64,000 bases of DNA from NCBI RefSeq assembly GCF_019311235.1, contig NZ_JAHWDF010000007.1, positions 113,559 through 177,558 on the forward strand, read 5' to 3'. The position numbers were made by a program, and so were the translations under genes. Shown here in pieces: positions 36,977 through 46,615 of this stretch (position 1 is its first letter; every line of letters begins with the position of its first letter). The notes under the pieces were generated by a model that worked only from the letters and a program-made list of their open reading frames with translations, made no database searches and had not been told where the DNA came from. Source of the stretch: Mesonia aestuariivivens (GTDB taxonomy: Bacteria; Bacteroidota; Bacteroidia; Flavobacteriales; Flavobacteriaceae).

Positions 36977-37717
36977 ATGAAGTTAAAAGCAGACACTCTA
37001 ATGAAAGCCTATAAAGGCCGAAAAGTTGTAAAAGGAATTTCTGTAGAAGTAAACCAAGGAGAAATTGTGGGGCTTTTAGGCCCTAACGGTGCCGGAAAAA
37101 CTACTTCTTTTTACATGATTGTAGGACTTATTAAACCTAATAGCGGCCATATTTATTTAGATAAAACAGATATCACCAAATTTCCAATGTATAAAAGAGC
37201 ACAAAACGGAATTGGGTATTTAGCACAAGAAGCTTCTGTCTTTAGAAAGTTAAGCATTGAAGATAACATCATGAGTGTTTTACAACTCACCAAACTTTCT
37301 AAAAAAGAAAGAGAGATGAAAATGGAAAGTTTAATTGATGAATTTAGCCTAGGACATATTCGTAAAAGCCGTGGAGATTTACTTTCTGGTGGAGAGCGAA
37401 GAAGAACAGAAATTGCGAGAGCCTTGGCTACAGATCCTAAATTTATTTTATTAGATGAACCTTTTGCGGGGGTAGACCCCGTTGCTGTAGAAGATATTCA
37501 GCGTATTGTGGCGCAGTTAAAAAACAAAAACATTGGTATTCTTATTACCGATCATAACGTCCAAGAAACACTCGCCATCACAGACAGAACTTACCTAATG
37601 TTTGAAGGGAGTATTTTGAAACACGGACAGCCTGAAGAACTTGCCGCAGATGAAATGGTAAGAAAAGTATACTTAGGCCAAAATTTTGAATTAAGAAAGA
37701 AGAAATTATTTCAATAG
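36977..37717 (+). CDS. lptB: LPS export ABC transporter ATPase LptB
   Basis: 246 residues. Walker A is GPNGAGKTTS; FYMIVGLIKPNSGHIYLD, the signature LLSGGERRRTEIARALA, Walker B FILLDEPFAGVDP and H-loop TDHNVQE follow. It powers transport of lipopolysaccharide from the inner to the outer membrane with LptFGC, which are not in this window. It fits KDO synthesis upstream. Confidence 0.94.
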   Translation: MKLKADTLMKAYKGRKVVKGISVEVNQGEIVGLLGPNGAGKTTSFYMIVGLIKPNSGHIYLDKTDITKFPMYKRAQNGIGYLAQEASVFRKLSIEDNIMSVLQLTKLSKKEREMKMESLIDEFSLGHIRKSRGDLLSGGERRRTEIARALATDPKFILLDEPFAGVDPVAVEDIQRIVAQLKNKNIGILITDHNVQETLAITDRTYLMFEGSILKHGQPEELAADEMVRKVYLGQNFELRKKKLFQ

Positions 37718-37726
37718 AAATAATTA

Positions 37727-38482
37727 TTACTCTTCTTTATTTCCTATGAAATTTAAAATTACCGAAAGCAACACATAACTAAAAATAATAATGGGTAGTG
37801 CTAAGTACTGAACCCATACTAATGTTACTAAGGCAAAAGCTAAGAAGAAAAATCTAAACCAGTTTTCTTTTAAACTGAAGTTTTTAAACTTTAAAGCAAA
37901 AAGAGGTATTTCTGCATTCAGCATAAAACAACTCAACAAAGTTACCGCAAGTAAAAACCATTTATTTAAAATTAAATCTAACACCCAAGCTTCAGGCTGG
38001 TAAATTAAAATTAGTGGTAAGCTTAAAATAAAAATAGCATTGGCAGGAGTGGGCAAACCTATAAATGAACTGGTCTGTCGGTCATCAATATTAAATTTTG
38101 CCAAACGGTAAGCTGAGCCTAAAGTAATCATCAAGCCCAATAAAGCAAAAATAGGAAAATTAAAATCTAGTACAGAGCCACTACTCCATTCTTGAGTAAT
38201 CTCATACTCAGTACCTATAGCTTTTTCCATTAATTGAAACATCACAATACCAGGCACTAACCCGCTGGTAATTAAATCTGCCAATGAGTCTAGTTGCAAA
38301 CCCAATTCACTTTGCACGTTTAAACTTCTTGCTGCCAAACCATCAAAAAAATCGAAAAAAATACCTAAGCCTACAAAAATAGCTGCGCCTACTAAATTGT
38401 TCTGCATCGCTAAAATAACACCTACACAACCTGACATTAAATTTAAGAGCGTTATTAAATTTGGTACTTGTTTCTTAAGCAT
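37727..38482 (-). CDS. pssA: CDP-diacylglycerol-serine O-phosphatidyltransferase
   Basis: 251 residues from ATG 38482 (MLKKQVPNLITLLNLMSGC); an upstream in-frame start at 38542 lacks similarity. The CDP-alcohol phosphatidyltransferase motif D-G-x2-A-R-x8-G-x3-D-x3-D is present in FFDGLAARSLNVQSELG and LQLDSLAD. About seven membrane helices. It makes phosphatidylserine, the precursor of phosphatidylethanolamine. Convergent with lptB (10 bases apart). Confidence 0.93.
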   Translation of the reverse strand: MLKKQVPNLITLLNLMSGCVGVILAMQNNLVGAAIFVGLGIFFDFFDGLAARSLNVQSELGLQLDSLADLITSGLVPGIVMFQLMEKAIGTEYEITQEWSSGSVLDFNFPIFALLGLMITLGSAYRLAKFNIDDRQTSSFIGLPTPANAIFILSLPLILIYQPEAWVLDLILNKWFLLAVTLLSCFMLNAEIPLFALKFKNFSLKENWFRFFFLAFALVTLVWVQYLALPIIIFSYVLLSVILNFIGNKEE

Positions 38483-38607
38483 AAAATTATTTTTAAAAGT
38501 AAAAGTACAAAAACTATTGAAAGCGCTGTTACCTACAAACAATATATAACAAGAATAAAAGTTTATATTATAAATTATTTAAGATATTTGCCCAAATTTT
38601 TCCAAGA

Positions 38608-39684
38608 GTGAAGTTTAAATTACTTATTATATTTTTAAGTGCGACTACCTTGATTCAGGCACAAAGCGTTAGAAAGTATTCCAATGAATTTTTAAATATT
38701 GGTGTAGATGCTGCTGCTTTTGGTATGGGAAATTCTGTAGTAGCCACTAGTAATGATGTAAACGCTTCGTATTGGAATCCCGCAGGATTAATAAATATAG
38801 AAGATAATGAAGTTGCTTTAATGCACGCCAGTTATTTTGCAAACATAGCCAACTACGATTATATTGGTGGAGCTATGCCACTAGACGACAGAAGTGCTGT
38901 TGGTTTTAGTGTTATTAGATTTGGGGTAGATAATATCATGAACACCACGCAACTAATCGAGCAAAACGGACAAATAAATTATGATAATATCACTTATTTT
39001 TCTGCTGCAGATTATGCATTTACACTTTCTTATGCTAGAAATTTAAGATTTGTTGAAGGTTTTAGCTACGGAGTAAATGCTAAGGTGATTCGCAGAATTA
39101 TTGGAGAGTTTGCAACCTCTTGGGGTTTTGGTTTTGATGTAGGAATGCAGTACCAAACTAAAAGAAGCGGATGGACGTTTGGAGCTATGGCGAGAGATAT
39201 TACCACTACTTATAATACTTGGACTATTAATGAAGATGAATATAGTAAAGTACAAAATGCTGTAGAAGGACAAAACCAAGAACTACCAGAAACTACAGAA
39301 ATTACATTACCTAAATTGCAATTAGGCTTAGCGAAAACATTTACCATTCACTACGATTTTGATATTAAAACCGAAGTAGATATGCATATGCGTTTTGCGC
39401 AAACTAACGATATCATATCAACGTCAAGTATTAGTGCTACACCTTCTTTAGGTTTTGAAGTGGGCTATATCGATTTGGTCTATTTACGAGGAGGAGTAGG
39501 TAATTTTCAAAATGTAGAGCAATTTGACAACTCTACACAAATAGGCTTTCAACCTGGTTTTGGAGTGGGCTTTCAGTACAAAGGCATACATTTAGATTAT
39601 GCGTTCACAGATATTGGCGACCAAAGTGCAGCCTTGTATTCTAATGTTTTCTCTTTAAAAATTGATTGGAGTTTATTTAGATAA
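38608..39684 (+). CDS. PorV/PorQ family outer-membrane protein (putative T9SS component PorV2)
   Basis: 358 residues from GTG 38608, with a signal peptide ending at IQA-Q. The N-terminal pattern FLNIGVDAAAFGMGNSVVA and YWNPAGL is that of PorV-type FadL-like barrels, and the C terminus ends with a beta strand (NVFSLKIDWSLFR). PorV shuttles T9SS cargo at the outer membrane; this paralogue is commonly called PorV2. The window also encodes a T9SS-tailed protein (17037-18311). Followed by lnt. Confidence 0.8.
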   Translation: MKFKLLIIFLSATTLIQAQSVRKYSNEFLNIGVDAAAFGMGNSVVATSNDVNASYWNPAGLINIEDNEVALMHASYFANIANYDYIGGAMPLDDRSAVGFSVIRFGVDNIMNTTQLIEQNGQINYDNITYFSAADYAFTLSYARNLRFVEGFSYGVNAKVIRRIIGEFATSWGFGFDVGMQYQTKRSGWTFGAMARDITTTYNTWTINEDEYSKVQNAVEGQNQELPETTEITLPKLQLGLAKTFTIHYDFDIKTEVDMHMRFAQTNDIISTSSISATPSLGFEVGYIDLVYLRGGVGNFQNVEQFDNSTQIGFQPGFGVGFQYKGIHLDYAFTDIGDQSAALYSNVFSLKIDWSLFR

Positions 39685-39752
39685 TCCTTGAAGCACTAGT
39701 GCCATATTAATGGAACTTTTCTAAATTTGAATTCTCAATTGATTTCTCAGCT

Positions 39753-41339
39753 ATGAAAAATTTTATTTTAGCCCTTTCAAGTGGTTTATTATTGGCGGCA
39801 GGTTGGCCCACTTATGGTTTTCCTTTATTCTTATTTTTTGCTTTTGTTCCTCTTCTATTGGCTGAATTTAATATTCGACAACATCACACGAAATCCGCTG
39901 GCAAAATTTTTCTTTTAGCATACCTCAGCTTTTTTCTGTGGAATATAATTACGACCAACTGGATATATTTCTCTACAGCATTCGGGATGTGGTTTGCCAT
40001 ATTAGTAAATAGCCTACTAATGACTTTAGTATTTTTTATCTATCATAAAATTGCAAAAAAAGTAAATTTTACCGCAGGCGCTACCTTTTTAATTTGTTTA
40101 TGGATGTGTTTTGAAAAACTTCACCTTAATTGGGAGTTTTCTTGGCCTTGGTTAAACTTAGGCAATGGATTTTCAGAATACATCACTTGGATACAATGGT
40201 ATGAATATACTGGAACCTTTGGCGGAACTCTATGGATTTGGCTTGTAAACATAATCCTATTTAAAAGCATAGTACTATACCAACAACACCGTGACAAAAG
40301 CATTATTTACAGAGGTGCTTTTAAAACGCTATTTCTTATTTTACTCCCTATAGCTTTTTCCTTTTATCTTTTTTATACGGAAGATGAATCTTCTTCTGAA
40401 GAAATGGAAGTACTCATTCTACAACCCAATATTAACCCCTATACCGAAAAGTATTCAACCAATGACCGAAGCATTGGGAAATTACTAGTAAAACTTAGCC
40501 AAGAAAAAATTACAGACACAACTAAACTTATTTTAGCACCAGAAACCGTTTTTGCAGACGGAACTAAAATTGATCAGTTTAAGTATAGTAACGCTTATTT
40601 CTTCGGAAAAGAAATGACAATCAATCACGACCAAGCCAACTTTTTAGGCGGTATTTCGTTCTTTAAACTCATTAAAGATGAACAAAAAACCAGTTCCCAA
40701 TCTAATTATTACAAAGAAGGCACTTGGTATAACGACTACAATTCAGCTTTTTTAATTAATCAAACTGAAGTCGCACAAACGTATCATAAATCTAAATTGG
40801 TAGTAGGTGTTGAAAATTTTCCTTACCAATCCATCTTAAAACCTATTTTAGGAGATGTGATGATTGATTTAGGCGGAACGGTAGCGATGAAAACAACACA
40901 ACCAGACCGAGCAGTATTTCAACTGAATAGTGGAGAAAAGGTAGCTCCTATTATATGTTACGAATCTATTTACGGAGAATATGTAACCAATTATGTAAAA
41001 AATGGAGCCTCGCTTTTAGCGATCATTACTAATGATGCTTGGTGGGGAAATACCCAAGGGCATCAACAACATTTAAGCTATGCGCGATTAAGAGCTATCG
41101 AGAATAGAAAAAATGTAGTGAGAAGTGCCAATACAGGTATTTCTGCTGTCATTAATTCTAAAGGAGAAATCACTTCTTCACTCGGCTATGCGCAACAAGG
41201 AAGTATTAAAGCTAAAGTTAAATTAAATACCAAAAAAACTTTTTATACTCGGTTTGGAGATTACCTACCTAGAGTAGCACAATTTTTAACCTTATTCATA
41301 TTTTTATTTGCTATAGTTAGAAAACGAAAAAGCATTTAA
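39753..41339 (+). CDS. lnt: Apolipoprotein N-acyltransferase
   Basis: 528 residues. About eight membrane helices precede the nitrilase-like domain (about 215-480). The Glu-Lys-Cys triad is visible: LILAPETVF, YHKSKLVVGVENFPY and PIICYESIYGE. It adds the third acyl chain to lipoproteins at the periplasmic face. Its stop lies one base from the convergent usher-like gene. Confidence 0.92.
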   Translation: MKNFILALSSGLLLAAGWPTYGFPLFLFFAFVPLLLAEFNIRQHHTKSAGKIFLLAYLSFFLWNIITTNWIYFSTAFGMWFAILVNSLLMTLVFFIYHKIAKKVNFTAGATFLICLWMCFEKLHLNWEFSWPWLNLGNGFSEYITWIQWYEYTGTFGGTLWIWLVNIILFKSIVLYQQHRDKSIIYRGAFKTLFLILLPIAFSFYLFYTEDESSSEEMEVLILQPNINPYTEKYSTNDRSIGKLLVKLSQEKITDTTKLILAPETVFADGTKIDQFKYSNAYFFGKEMTINHDQANFLGGISFFKLIKDEQKTSSQSNYYKEGTWYNDYNSAFLINQTEVAQTYHKSKLVVGVENFPYQSILKPILGDVMIDLGGTVAMKTTQPDRAVFQLNSGEKVAPIICYESIYGEYVTNYVKNGASLLAIITNDAWWGNTQGHQQHLSYARLRAIENRKNVVRSANTGISAVINSKGEITSSLGYAQQGSIKAKVKLNTKKTFYTRFGDYLPRVAQFLTLFIFLFAIVRKRKSI

Positions 41340-41340
41340 C

Positions 41341-44100
41341 TTAAAATCCGCTAGATTTAAATTTTTTACGTTCTACTTTTCGGTCTTTTACTTTAAATAT
41401 AAATTGAATAGTTTCTAATTTTCCTGAAACCGCTTTTATTTTTTGCGATTGCCCTAAAACTTCTACCCGACTACTACGGTTATACATTTCAATTTTTGCG
41501 CTATATTCTCCTTCAGGAACATAAGTTCTAAAATAGCCTTTGGCATCTGTTTTTGCCTTGAATTCTCGACCTTCAGCATTTGTAAGTGTCACCGTTAGCC
41601 CTCCTAATTCTTTAGCAACATCAAAACTTATGTCAGAACTTTCATAATGCACCTTACCTTTTACGGTCACCGTTTGGTCCATATAGATAACAACTTCAGT
41701 ATTATCTATTAAATCTATCGCTAGATCTGGAGCATACCATTGTTTAGTATCAAATACTTTAATTTTATAATGACCTTCTGGCAAACGCTTGTAACTTATA
41801 GCTCCTTTTTCGTCTGTTCTAAACGCCTTATCATTAATTAATAATAGTTGACCAACCGCAGGTACTTTCACTAAACTATCATTAGTATTATGATAAACGT
41901 ATACTTTTAAATTATTTCGTTTTTGTGTTAAATCTATTTTTGAAAAGCGTTTAATTACACCTACTTGCATTGTAGAAGCATCATAATAATTAGCAGAAAA
42001 ATCGCTTAAAAATGTAGTAAAATAAACATTGAAATTTGCCGGAAGCTGATAATCTAATCTTCCATTAAACTGAAAATATTCTTGCGTAAAAGTACTTTTA
42101 GCATAAGAAACTCCTGCTCTAATTTGAAGCTTGTTATCTAAAAATTCTTGATGTATGCTTGGTAATATATTATAGACTTCATAAGTATCAGAGGAAGCCA
42201 ACCGAAGTCTAGAAAATTCTTCGCCTATAAAAAAACTATTATATTGGTAAGAAGCATTCAAATTGAAAAAACGCCAATTATAATTTAAATGAACCTTAAA
42301 GTGAGGCATTTCCTTATCATTAATATTAGTATTGTAGGTACCTCCCTCTAAATTAAAAGAGATGTATTGCTGACTTACAAGGTGATTATAATTTAAATTT
42401 ACCGATAAGCGTTTAGCTCGCATGGTATATTTTTTTTCTTCTGGACTCGAAAATGACAAGGCTGATCTATTTTCTCTATAATAATTAGGCACAACAGAAA
42501 TAGACATATATTGAAACCTTCTCGTTACCCCTAAATTATATTTAGAAGTAGAGAAATTTTGAGGTATAAAACCTATTCTTTTTAATTGCTTAGGTTTAAA
42601 ACTTAAGTAATTATATAAACCCCAAAAATTATATTTCCCTGAATTATAAGAGATACGTTCTGTCAAATTAACTGCACCTTGTCGCAATCCGCTATAATAA
42701 CCAGAACTATAATAATTTGTGCTATTAAAATTAAAATTTCCTTTTTGAGCATATACTAAAACCTCACCAGCAGCTCCGTTTTCAGAAATATCATCATTAG
42801 AATATAAGCTTGTTTTAGACAAGGACGCTCCAGCTTTTATACCTATATTTTTACGGTCTAGCACATTGGTTCGAGCACTGGCCAGATAAGATTTGTAGTC
42901 TGAAGTAGGATCATCATTATAAATAATACTTGCTTCATAACCTTTATGCAACCAACCACCACGATGTGTGAAATTTGCCCAGCCGGCATTTCCAAAATTA
43001 TTATCTCCATTTTTAAATAAAGAATATGATTTGTTAATCCCTCCTACTTCTACTTTATTTTTTTTATTAATTTGATAATAAGCGTCGACCCCTCTTCCTA
43101 TCAAATTAATAATTTCTGACTGAGAAATGTTTCCTGCTTTAATACCAAATTGATTTTGCTGATAACTAACCCAAGTATTTCTAACATAAAGCAAATTATT
43201 ATTTTCCCACCAATTAATATCGATATTAGATTGTAGAGTTCCTTTTTTTAAGTTTATCTGATTGTTGGCATACAAAAAATATTGATAATTATTTCTGCTT
43301 TCTCTGGCACTAATATTTATTATATTATTTTGGACATAACTGGTAGGGTCGTATTGATTCACATCTCTTTTATAACGCCTAGATTGTTGTACCGAATTAA
43401 CACTTAACCTGCTAGTCCCAAAGATATCACCATTGCTGTATAAGGTTTTTAAAAAAATATCAAAATCATCCAGCTTCATCATTTGTTCATCAACAACACA
43501 GCTTAGAGTTAATGTAGTATCTTTAAATGCTGCAATTTCTATTTTTTCGCTAGAAAGTTCATCTTTGGTTGGTGACTTAGGGTATTTAGATAGCAATGTA
43601 ATTTGCTGTTTTGTGTTTCCTAAGTTTTCGATGGTCACTTGATAAGATAACGTATCGCCTATATTTTCGAATGTAATATTTTCTTTATTCTTATAAAAAC
43701 GCACCATTTTCGTTTTTACAATAGATAATTGTAATCGTTGTGTTTCAAAAACCTGATTATCTATTGACAATCTTGCTGTGATGGTACTTTTTTTTCCAGC
43801 TTTTGCTCGATTATTAATGATACCTTTTAAAGGAATAAAAGTAGTATCTTTTGGCCTCAATAGATATTCAGCTTTTGTTGAAGCTAGGCTAATAGCATTC
43901 TCATCATATTCAAAATCTAACTTTACAGCAACCTGTTTCTCTTCATTATTCATTAGCTTCATATAAAAACTAACCACTTCACCATTAGAAGCATTTAACT
44001 CATAGGATGAAAACTTTACACCCACATTTTGCGCACTTAGCTGAAAAAAAGCCAATACGATAAAGAAAAAAAGTAAGCAAAAGCATAATTGCCTTTTCAT
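41341..44100 (-). CDS. Usher-like outer-membrane beta-barrel protein with carboxypeptidase-regulatory-like C-terminal domains
   Basis: 919 residues with a signal peptide ending at LSAQ. Ig-like domains fill about 25-225, then a long stretch of alternating aromatic/polar beta strands (about 250-725) that looks like a large barrel. After it come two carboxypeptidase-regulatory-like modules: one with VPAVGQLLLINDKAF, TDEKGAISYKRLPEGHYKI (about 740-790) and one with GGLTVTLTNAEG, TDAKGYFRTYVPEGEYSAKI. Classical ushers have a comparable plan of barrel plus C-terminal sandwiches. As last gene of the operon after subunits, chaperone and adhesin, it is the best candidate for the assembly pore. It is too diverged for me to call it FimD/PapC. 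Confidence 0.65.
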   Translation of the reverse strand: MKRQLCFCLLFFFIVLAFFQLSAQNVGVKFSSYELNASNGEVVSFYMKLMNNEEKQVAVKLDFEYDENAISLASTKAEYLLRPKDTTFIPLKGIINNRAKAGKKSTITARLSIDNQVFETQRLQLSIVKTKMVRFYKNKENITFENIGDTLSYQVTIENLGNTKQQITLLSKYPKSPTKDELSSEKIEIAAFKDTTLTLSCVVDEQMMKLDDFDIFLKTLYSNGDIFGTSRLSVNSVQQSRRYKRDVNQYDPTSYVQNNIINISARESRNNYQYFLYANNQINLKKGTLQSNIDINWWENNNLLYVRNTWVSYQQNQFGIKAGNISQSEIINLIGRGVDAYYQINKKNKVEVGGINKSYSLFKNGDNNFGNAGWANFTHRGGWLHKGYEASIIYNDDPTSDYKSYLASARTNVLDRKNIGIKAGASLSKTSLYSNDDISENGAAGEVLVYAQKGNFNFNSTNYYSSGYYSGLRQGAVNLTERISYNSGKYNFWGLYNYLSFKPKQLKRIGFIPQNFSTSKYNLGVTRRFQYMSISVVPNYYRENRSALSFSSPEEKKYTMRAKRLSVNLNYNHLVSQQYISFNLEGGTYNTNINDKEMPHFKVHLNYNWRFFNLNASYQYNSFFIGEEFSRLRLASSDTYEVYNILPSIHQEFLDNKLQIRAGVSYAKSTFTQEYFQFNGRLDYQLPANFNVYFTTFLSDFSANYYDASTMQVGVIKRFSKIDLTQKRNNLKVYVYHNTNDSLVKVPAVGQLLLINDKAFRTDEKGAISYKRLPEGHYKIKVFDTKQWYAPDLAIDLIDNTEVVIYMDQTVTVKGKVHYESSDISFDVAKELGGLTVTLTNAEGREFKAKTDAKGYFRTYVPEGEYSAKIEMYNRSSRVEVLGQSQKIKAVSGKLETIQFIFKVKDRKVERKKFKSSGF

Positions 44101-44120
44101 ACCAAAGTGGGTATTATAAA

Positions 44121-45167
44121 CTAATTGGGTGAAATTGTAAAAAACACAAATGCTGAAAAAGTACCTCCTTGTTGTACATCACTAGCTTGTAAGGTATTGG
44201 GAGGTATAAAAAATCTTAAATCATATTCTAAGGTCTGAGGCCAAGTAGCTTTTCTATCGATGAGTACCTGATCTGTAGTAGATAAACTTAAAGGCCCATG
44301 TAAACTTACATTATTTTCTGGTGTACTTAATCTTACATCTACCTCTAACTTAGAAACTGGTATCGTGGCAGAACTAGAAGCCGAAGTAAATACACTATTA
44401 GATGTTTTCACTAAAACTTGATGGGTATTATAACTGGTAACCTTTAGCCCCTGAGGAATATAAACAGACTTCCCGTTGGTATAATCTTCAGCGGTAGAAA
44501 ATTCAAGATTAACAAGGTTTGCTGAATTTTGCAATTCAATACTTTGCCATCCATAATTACCATTATAATTAATTAAAAAACCAGCTGTTTGTGGAGTTGT
44601 GTAAGTACCAGCCAAACTATAATCATCATTTGCATTCACTTTACTATAAACTCTAAACTCATAGCTAGTTGCATATATCCCATTAGGTATGGTTAATAAT
44701 TGAGTACCCCCTTCTATCGCTAAATCATAACTAAAGGTTCGATGGGTTTGATAATTTAATGGAATATCACTCTCTATAAGTGTTACTTCATTGAACTTAT
44801 CTATATGTATAGGTACATTTGAGGGATTAATTAAATGAGAGTCCGAACTATAATTAGTTTCATGATTAAAAATTAAATCTGCCCAAGAAGCATCTACCTG
44901 ATAGTTATTAAACAGCGAATTAAAGTCACCCGCTAACCTTACCGTAAGTTTCCAATAATTAACTTTTTTCCAAGGAAAATAATTAAATATTCTTACTGTA
45001 ACTTGGTTAGGATGGCTTTTACCCTGAGCTAACTCACTATTCGTATTAAATTGAACTCGACCACCATTTTCAACTTGAAAATATAACTGAGTATTTTCCT
45101 GAGCCATTAACACAGAGGTACTTAAAAATAAAAAGCATACCGAGGCATAAAGCTTTTGTTTAATCAT
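44121..45167 (-). CDS. Two-domain adhesin-like secreted protein with C-terminal pilin module
   Basis: 348 residues with a signal peptide ending at LMAQ. The N-terminal ~200 residues form a separate beta-rich domain without a known family. The C-terminal ~150 residues parallel the small subunits: LSLSTTDQVLIDRKATW, then YDLRFFIP and the last strand GTFSAFVFFTISPN, with Gly 14 from the end. The layout, receptor domain plus pilin module, is that of FimH-type tip adhesins. It lies between chaperone and usher-like genes. The ligand is unknown. Confidence 0.6.
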   Translation of the reverse strand: MIKQKLYASVCFLFLSTSVLMAQENTQLYFQVENGGRVQFNTNSELAQGKSHPNQVTVRIFNYFPWKKVNYWKLTVRLAGDFNSLFNNYQVDASWADLIFNHETNYSSDSHLINPSNVPIHIDKFNEVTLIESDIPLNYQTHRTFSYDLAIEGGTQLLTIPNGIYATSYEFRVYSKVNANDDYSLAGTYTTPQTAGFLINYNGNYGWQSIELQNSANLVNLEFSTAEDYTNGKSVYIPQGLKVTSYNTHQVLVKTSNSVFTSASSSATIPVSKLEVDVRLSTPENNVSLHGPLSLSTTDQVLIDRKATWPQTLEYDLRFFIPPNTLQASDVQQGGTFSAFVFFTISPN

Positions 45168-45180
45168 TTATTTTTAAAAT

Positions 45181-45981
45181 TTAAAGTGAAACATCTAATT
45201 CAGCAATCTTAATGGTATCACTATCACCATAAGTTAAAATTGCAGACACTGTATAGGCTCCACTTTCCAAACTTTCAGGTAAAATTTGCTTAATATTTCT
45301 AAGGTCATCTGGTAGGGTATGGAACTCTTGTTTCTCTAAGGTTTTAGTAGTTCCATTATCTTTATTGAAAATTTCCCAGCTAATATTTCCACTTACCCAA
45401 ATATCACTTGTATTTTTTAAGCTTACCTCTACCACTTTATGTTCAGCTTTATCTTTATAATTTTTAAAATCTACAATTTCTAATTCCCCTAAGTCTTCTG
45501 CATGAAATGAATGGTAAATTTTAACTCCCATTCTAACCGTTACTTGTATGGAGGCTCCTTCTTGATCTGAGGCCTTACCAGGATTTAATTGTGTGAAAAA
45601 TATCATGGAAGTTCTTACCGGAATTTCTTTATTTACTTGCTCGGGTACTTCCATTAAAACTTCAATTTCTTTTGTTTCACCAGGTTCTAAAATAAAATAA
45701 GTTTCTGGTAAAACTTGTAACCAATCTGCACAACTATTGGTTAAAGTTCCAGGGTCTTGAATATTATTATTTCCGTTGTGTAAATAACTCCAATCACTAA
45801 AAGAAACCCCTATTTCTAATTTAGCCTCTGTAGGATTTGTAACTTTAATAAGTTGCTTTCCATTAGCACCTTCGCTAAGGTTATAATACATTCTACCTGG
45901 GGTAACCGCAATACCTGCTTGAGCGTTTGCCATAGTTAAACTACCAAACGCTACTAATACTAGCAATAATAAATTTCTCAT
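45181..45981 (-). CDS. PapD-like periplasmic chaperone
   Basis: 266 residues from ATG 45981 (MRNLLLLVLVAFGS); the open frame extends to 46020. Signal peptide ends at ANAQ. Two Ig-like domains. The first strand GIAVTPGRMYYN places Arg30 where PapD has its anchor Arg8; IQVTVRMGVKIYH places Lys154 where PapD has Lys112. DWLQVLPETYFILEPGE matches the conserved chaperone segment before strand D. These residues bind the subunit C-terminal carboxylate in chaperone-usher systems. Gene order after four pilin-like genes supports the role. Confidence 0.78.
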   Translation of the reverse strand: MRNLLLLVLVAFGSLTMANAQAGIAVTPGRMYYNLSEGANGKQLIKVTNPTEAKLEIGVSFSDWSYLHNGNNNIQDPGTLTNSCADWLQVLPETYFILEPGETKEIEVLMEVPEQVNKEIPVRTSMIFFTQLNPGKASDQEGASIQVTVRMGVKIYHSFHAEDLGELEIVDFKNYKDKAEHKVVEVSLKNTSDIWVSGNISWEIFNKDNGTTKTLEKQEFHTLPDDLRNIKQILPESLESGAYTVSAILTYGDSDTIKIAELDVSL

Positions 45982-46039
45982 AATCATATTTTTAAACAAT
46001 TTAACTAAATATATTAACAATCAGAAATCACACCATTTT

Positions 46040-46588
46040 TTAATTGGGTATTATGGTGTAAATCACAGTCGTTTTGTAACTACCTGAAGGAATATTCAAA
46101 AAGTGATCTACCTTACTGGTAGGTATAGTATAATTAACATCAAAAGATTGACTAGTTTCTGAGGAGTGAGAAGACAACAAATTCACTTTTGCTGAACTTA
46201 ACGACACATTAGAATTAAAGGTAACATCACTCGCATTTAGGTAAGGATTTAGATCTCCTAAAAAAGCTTCTACTTGAACCGTATTTACGGGCAACGATGA
46301 GTATAACCCCTGATAAGAAAAATTTTGAGCTGTGGTAGAGACAGAAAGCACATAATTTGAAGTAGTCGTTACTTTAATATGATTATGCTGCATTCCAGAA
46401 TTATTACCAAATTTATAATGAGAAGGCAAATTCATATTAATCATGACAGACGATTGCTTTATCTCTACAGACATCAACTCTCTAACAATTAAGTTTACTT
46501 GAGATTGTGCAGAACCTATTTGTGCTTTAACCGCAAGTGGCAAAAACAACAAAGTAAAGTAGCAGGTAGCAATAAATAAGCTTCTCAA
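46040..46588 (-). CDS. Pilin-like secreted subunit B2
   Basis: 182 residues starting at TTG 46588; no in-frame ATG precedes it before a stop. Signal peptide ends at VKAQ. It shares MNLPSHYKFGNNSG and NHIKVTTTSNY with subunit B1, then VSLSSAKVNLL and SFDVNYTIP, and ends in GSYKTTVIYTIIPN with Gly at -14 from the C terminus. The C-terminal alternating hydrophobic strand is the expected chaperone-binding strand. It lies 19 bases before the chaperone open frame. Confidence 0.7.
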   Translation of the reverse strand: MRSLFIATCYFTLLFLPLAVKAQIGSAQSQVNLIVRELMSVEIKQSSVMINMNLPSHYKFGNNSGMQHNHIKVTTTSNYVLSVSTTAQNFSYQGLYSSLPVNTVQVEAFLGDLNPYLNASDVTFNSNVSLSSAKVNLLSSHSSETSQSFDVNYTIPTSKVDHFLNIPSGSYKTTVIYTIIPN

Positions 46589-46615
46589 AAAAATAAAATT
46601 AAAAATTGATTATGG

